From NCBI GenBank assembly GCA_020634555.1, contig JACKBK010000016.1, forward strand, positions 1-64,000: a DNA stretch of 64,000 nucleotides, written 5' to 3'. Positions 61,183 through 64,000 of the stretch are shown piece by piece. Both the position numbers and the translations under genes were made by a program. The DNA comes from Caldilineae bacterium (GTDB lineage: Bacteria > Chloroflexota > Anaerolineae > JAAEKA01). The notes beneath the pieces are model-generated. The model saw nothing but the letters and a program-made list of their open reading frames with translations. It made no database searches and was not told where the DNA came from. How positions within the stretch are numbered: position 1 is the stretch's first letter; every line of letters begins with the position of its first letter.

Positions 61183-61466
61183 CAAAATGACGTTGATCTG
61201 TCGTCCTGGCATGATACGCCTGCTAAACAAGCTATTCTGGAGTATGTTGCGGCGGTGACTGATAAGTCCAACGCTAAATACGTGCCGCCGAAGGGCGGAT
61301 CACCACCTTCGACAATGACGGCCCCGCCAAACACGACGAAGCCGCCCGCGAGTTCGCTTACACGGCCGGGGCCAAAGATGCGGTGAAAATGGCACAGGAG
61401 CGCGGTTGGACAGTGGTCAGTATGAAACAGGATTGGCGCACTGTCTTTGCGTCCGAGGAACAGTAA
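61183..61466 (+). pseudogene. Broken HAD-family phosphatase
   Basis: A reading frame around 61195 encodes LSSWHDTPAKQAILEYVAAV, typical of the N-terminus of HAD phosphatases. After YVPPKG a one-base deletion near 61294-61300 shifts the frame, and ITTFDNDG (HAD motif I DxDG) follows. Directly afterwards comes a C-terminal piece, AREFAYTAG...GWTVVSMKQDWRTVFASEEQ, ending at TAA 61464-61466. The whole middle (about 200 residues expected) is missing and no start codon or signal peptide remains. The rest of 60898-61182 shows no gene. Confidence 0.75.
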
Positions 61467-61469
61467 CGT

Positions 61470-63188
61470 ATGACAAAGGTCGCCGCTTCCAGCAGTCTGG
61501 CAAAACATTTGCCTATTCTGGGTTGGTTGCCCAGCTACAAGTCCAGTTGGTTGCGCTCTGACCTGCTGGCAGGGCTGATCGCTGGCGCCGTGGTTGTTCC
61601 CCAAACCATGGCCTATGCCACCATCGCCGGCTTGCCGGTGCAGTCCGGCCTTTATGTGGCGTTGGTGCCCATGGCCGTCTATGTGCTGCTGGGCAGCTCG
61701 CGCCGCTTGAGTGTCAGTTCGACCTCGGCGCTCTCCATTCTCACCGGCTCTGCGCTGCTGGCCGCTGTGGGACCTGTGAGCAACGCCACCGATTACATCG
61801 TTCCGGCCACCACCCTTGCCCTGCTGGTAGGCGCATTCCTGCTTCTGGCGGCCGTGCTGCGACTTGGATTTCTGGCTGACTTCATTTCACTGCCCGTGCT
61901 GACCGGCTTCAAGGCCGGTATCGGCGTGGTGATTTTCGTCAGCCAGTTGGGCAAGATCCTGGGACTGTCCGTCCCCAGCGGCTCAACGACTCTGGGGACT
62001 TTGACAGTTATCCTGACCAGCCTGGAGCAAGTCAATTGGCCTACAGTGGCGCTGGCGGCATTGACGCTGGCGATTCTGATCTTGTTGCCGCGTTTCGTCC
62101 CGGCCATTCCGGCGGCACTGGTAGCGGTTGTCGTCGGGATCGCGCTGTCGGCCCTTTTTGACCTCAACCAGCTTGGGATTGCGCTCATCGGTAAAATCCC
62201 GACCGGGTTGCCCTCTCTGACCCTGCCTGATCCATCCCTGGTAGGCAGCCTGTGGTTCCCTGCTATCGGTATAGCCCTGATGTCTTTCACCGAGTCAACG
62301 GCTGCCGCCAGAGCTTTTCGGGAACATGGAGAACCCACTGCGGACGCTAACCAGGAACTCCTCGCGTTGGGTGTGGCCAACGTCGCGGGCAGCTTTTTCC
62401 AGGCCTACCCCGCCGGCGGCGGCACCTCGCAGACGGTCGTCAACGCCAACGCAGGCGCCAAAACCCAGCTTGCTGAACTGGTGACAGTAGGCGTGGTTGT
62501 GTTGACCCTCTTGATTCTGGCGCCCTTGATCAGCCTCATGCCCGAGGCGACGCTCGGCTCGTTGGTGCTGGTGGCAGCCGCAAGCCTGATCAACCTGGGC
62601 GAGTTTCGGGATATGGCCCGGATCAGGCGAACGGAGCTGATCTGGGCGTTGCTCGCCGTTGCCGGGGTGATCGCGTTGGGTATCCTGGAGGGCATTCTGG
62701 TTGCCGTGCTCATCTCGCTCCTCTCGCTCCTCATCGATGTCGATCGGCCGCCGGTGTACGCCATCGGCCGCAAGCCGGGCACCGACGTGTTTCGGCCGCT
62801 GGACGACCAGCACCCCGATCTTGAAGCAATCCCCGGATTGTTGATAGCCCGCACCGAAGGTCGGCTTTTCTTTGCCAACGTGGCGGATGTGATTGACAAA
62901 CTTTGGGAGCTGATACACCAAAGTTCGCCACAAGTCTTGATCCTGGACTGCGGTGCGATTCCGGACATCGAGTACACAGCACTCAAGTCGTTGGAACAAT
63001 TTGAAACGCGATTGCATAACGCCGGCATTTTATTGGAACTGGCGGCCTTGAATCCCGCAGCCTTGCACATCGTCCGGCAGTCACCCCTGGGTAAGAAGTT
63101 GGGCAACGAGCGAATGTTCCTGAATCTGGAAGAGGCAGTTGAAGCCCACGCGCACCAGGCTGGCCAGGATGCGGCCGACCGACCGTAA
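61470..63188 (+). CDS. SulP-family sulfate/anion transporter with STAS domain
   Basis: 572 aa. The SLC26/SulP core has about 12-14 membrane segments (LRSDLLAGLIAGAVVVPQTMAYA as TM1 with the signature, AGGGTSQTVVNANAGAKTQ as the conserved mid-region). A C-terminal cytoplasmic STAS domain (~435-560) includes RTEGRLFFANVADVIDKLW and LDCGAIPDIEYTALKSL. It exchanges sulfate, bicarbonate or similar anions. The ATG lies 3 bp after the pseudogene stop. The stop codon sits at the edge of the repeat at 63184. Confidence 0.95.
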   Translation: MTKVAASSSLAKHLPILGWLPSYKSSWLRSDLLAGLIAGAVVVPQTMAYATIAGLPVQSGLYVALVPMAVYVLLGSSRRLSVSSTSALSILTGSALLAAVGPVSNATDYIVPATTLALLVGAFLLLAAVLRLGFLADFISLPVLTGFKAGIGVVIFVSQLGKILGLSVPSGSTTLGTLTVILTSLEQVNWPTVALAALTLAILILLPRFVPAIPAALVAVVVGIALSALFDLNQLGIALIGKIPTGLPSLTLPDPSLVGSLWFPAIGIALMSFTESTAAARAFREHGEPTADANQELLALGVANVAGSFFQAYPAGGGTSQTVVNANAGAKTQLAELVTVGVVVLTLLILAPLISLMPEATLGSLVLVAAASLINLGEFRDMARIRRTELIWALLAVAGVIALGILEGILVAVLISLLSLLIDVDRPPVYAIGRKPGTDVFRPLDDQHPDLEAIPGLLIARTEGRLFFANVADVIDKLWELIHQSSPQVLILDCGAIPDIEYTALKSLEQFETRLHNAGILLELAALNPAALHIVRQSPLGKKLGNERMFLNLEEAVEAHAHQAGQDAADRP

Positions 63189-63331
63189 AACGGATCGGGC
63201 TACCCACTCCGGGACGCGAGCAGCGACGTGAAAGGCCCTCCGGGCCTACGGATTCCGTAGCCCAGCAGGCTTGCATCTCGCTGCTTGCGCCCCGCAGCAG
63301 GTAGCCGGATGGCTTTGCGTAGCACCCCGGA
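63184..63331 (+). repeat. Structured ~140-bp intergenic repeat, copy 2
   Basis: Plus-strand counterpart of 59194-59326. It carries its own imperfect inverted arms (GGCTACC..CGGG.CGCGAGCAGCGA near 63199-63227, matched by a complementary arm near 63277-63306), so it can fold into a large hairpin. A GGCCCTCCGGGCC palindrome is at the centre. The gap 63189-63455 contains this and no gene. Confidence 0.75.
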
Positions 63332-63455
63332 GCAGAGCGCAGTGGGTAGCCTCCGGCGAGCGCCCTTTGCGACGACAACTTCCTGCATCCAAGAATCCGT
63401 TAGAACCAGTTTTATCGAACACCAGTGTGACTGGCCACTCTCAGGAGAACGTGCC

Positions 63456-64000
63456 ATGAGCATAAAGAGCTTCTTAGGTTCCGTCAAGCCAAACCCAAAG
63501 ACGCTGAAATCCGATGCGATATCCGGCTTTGCCACCGGCTTGTTTAGCATTCCTGAAGGAATGGCCTATGCCCAACTGGCCGGTGTAAACCCGCTCTACG
63601 GCATGTACTCGGGCATCGTCGCCACGATCGCTGCGTCCTTGTCAACCGGCACCATCCTGATGATCAGCACCCTGACCAGCGCCATTGCTCTGTCAACGGC
63701 CAGTGTCATGCAATCGGCCGACATTCAAAGCAACCAGATGCCCGCGGCCCTGTTTACCATTACATTCCTGGTTGGCGTGATGATGTTGATTTTGGGGCTG
63801 TTGCGGCTGGGCAGCCTGGTCAACTTCGTCTCGAACGGCGTGATGACCGGCTTTGTGGCCGCCGCTTCGTTGCTCATCATCATCGGCGAGATGGGCGATT
63901 TCTCGGGGTATGCTCCGACTGGCAGCAACAAGCTGATGGAGGTGATCAACTGGCTTGTGAACATACCGCAGTGGAGTTTGCAGATCACAGCGGTTTCCGT
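63456..64000 (+). CDS. SulP-family anion transporter (5' part, runs off window)
   Basis: ATG at 63456 with AGGAG at 63442-63446; the frame is open to the window end (181 complete codons). Translated: a short polar start (MSIKSFLGSVKPNPKTLKSD), then AISGFATGLFSIPEGMAYAQ as the SulP TM1 signature, LAGVNPLYGMYSGIVATIAA, and further membrane helices including NFVSNGVMTGFVAAASLLII. It is a second, diverged SulP gene in the same orientation. The STAS domain, if any, lies beyond the window. Confidence 0.9.
   Translation, partial: MSIKSFLGSVKPNPKTLKSDAISGFATGLFSIPEGMAYAQLAGVNPLYGMYSGIVATIAASLSTGTILMISTLTSAIALSTASVMQSADIQSNQMPAALFTITFLVGVMMLILGLLRLGSLVNFVSNGVMTGFVAAASLLIIIGEMGDFSGYAPTGSNKLMEVINWLVNIPQWSLQITAVS

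Overview
The window looks like a chromosomal segment of a GC-rich bacterium, most likely a member of the Chloroflexota (Caldilineae/Anaerolineae-like). This is an inference from several signs: ECF sigma genes paired with DUF5667-type proteins, DUF5666 repeat proteins, secreted proteins ending in a YLPLV-type motif, a dockerin-bearing C25 protease, MalT-type LuxR regulators, and a LexA-type palindrome of the form AGAAC-N4-GTTCT, which I recall as the motif reported for green non-sulfur bacteria. No rRNA, tRNA, CRISPR array or transposase gene was recognised. Layout, left to right. 1-2.7 kb: dipeptide/oligopeptide ABC transporter ATPases (minus strand) with a strong upstream promoter and the first codons of a further operon gene at the left edge. 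2.8-6.4 kb: an ECF sigma/membrane-protein pair and an MrfA-like helicase. 6.6-9.8 kb: an APC permease fused to two universal stress domains, and a cold-shock protein. 9.85-13.8 kb: an ECF sigma factor, a DUF5667-like membrane protein and two secreted proteins. 14-18.1 kb: a phosphotransferase, a cytochrome P450 and a membrane spermidine-synthase-like protein. 18.5-26.2 kb: a C25 protease with dockerin, three GT4 glycosyltransferases, acylphosphatase and Pcm. 26.2-30.4 kb: GNAT, two Nudix hydrolases, a coiled-coil membrane protein, a fourth GT4 and dodecin. 30.5-33.4 kb: rho with a long leader, then a LysM/M23 peptidase.

33.5-41.6 kb is a purine operon, purQ-purC-purE-purF-purD-[rpn]-purM-purN. 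PurE is of the class II (AIR carboxylase) type and there is no purK. An Rpn-family PD-(D/E)XK nuclease gene sits between purD and purM. It contains a well-placed internal ribosome binding site and in-frame start that could make an 82-residue C-terminal protein, matching the intragenic-antitoxin arrangement described for Rpn antiphage proteins. 41.7-42.75 kb is a secreted beta-propeller protein. 42.9-45.3 kb is a minus-strand cluster (soluble FtsK-like ATPase, a membrane protein, a DUF6504-like protein, a small unknown protein) driven by a near-consensus promoter whose 17-bp spacer is almost filled by the LexA-type palindrome. This points to an SOS-inducible operon.

45.6-50.5 kb: DegV, RsmG, a 14-TM MFS exporter, an unknown protein and a double-PspC protein. 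51-53.8 kb: a MalT-type LuxR regulator. 54.3-64 kb: a sulfur-ester block with two tandem type I arylsulfatases, a BASS-family transporter, an Arg-tailed unknown protein, a broken HAD phosphatase and two SulP transporters. Inverted copies of a ~140-bp structured repeat flank the BASS-to-SulP part.

Short repeats are a theme of the window: small MITE-like elements, polypurine GGAAA hairpins that also interrupt coding regions in frame, and heptamer/nonamer arrays between genes.
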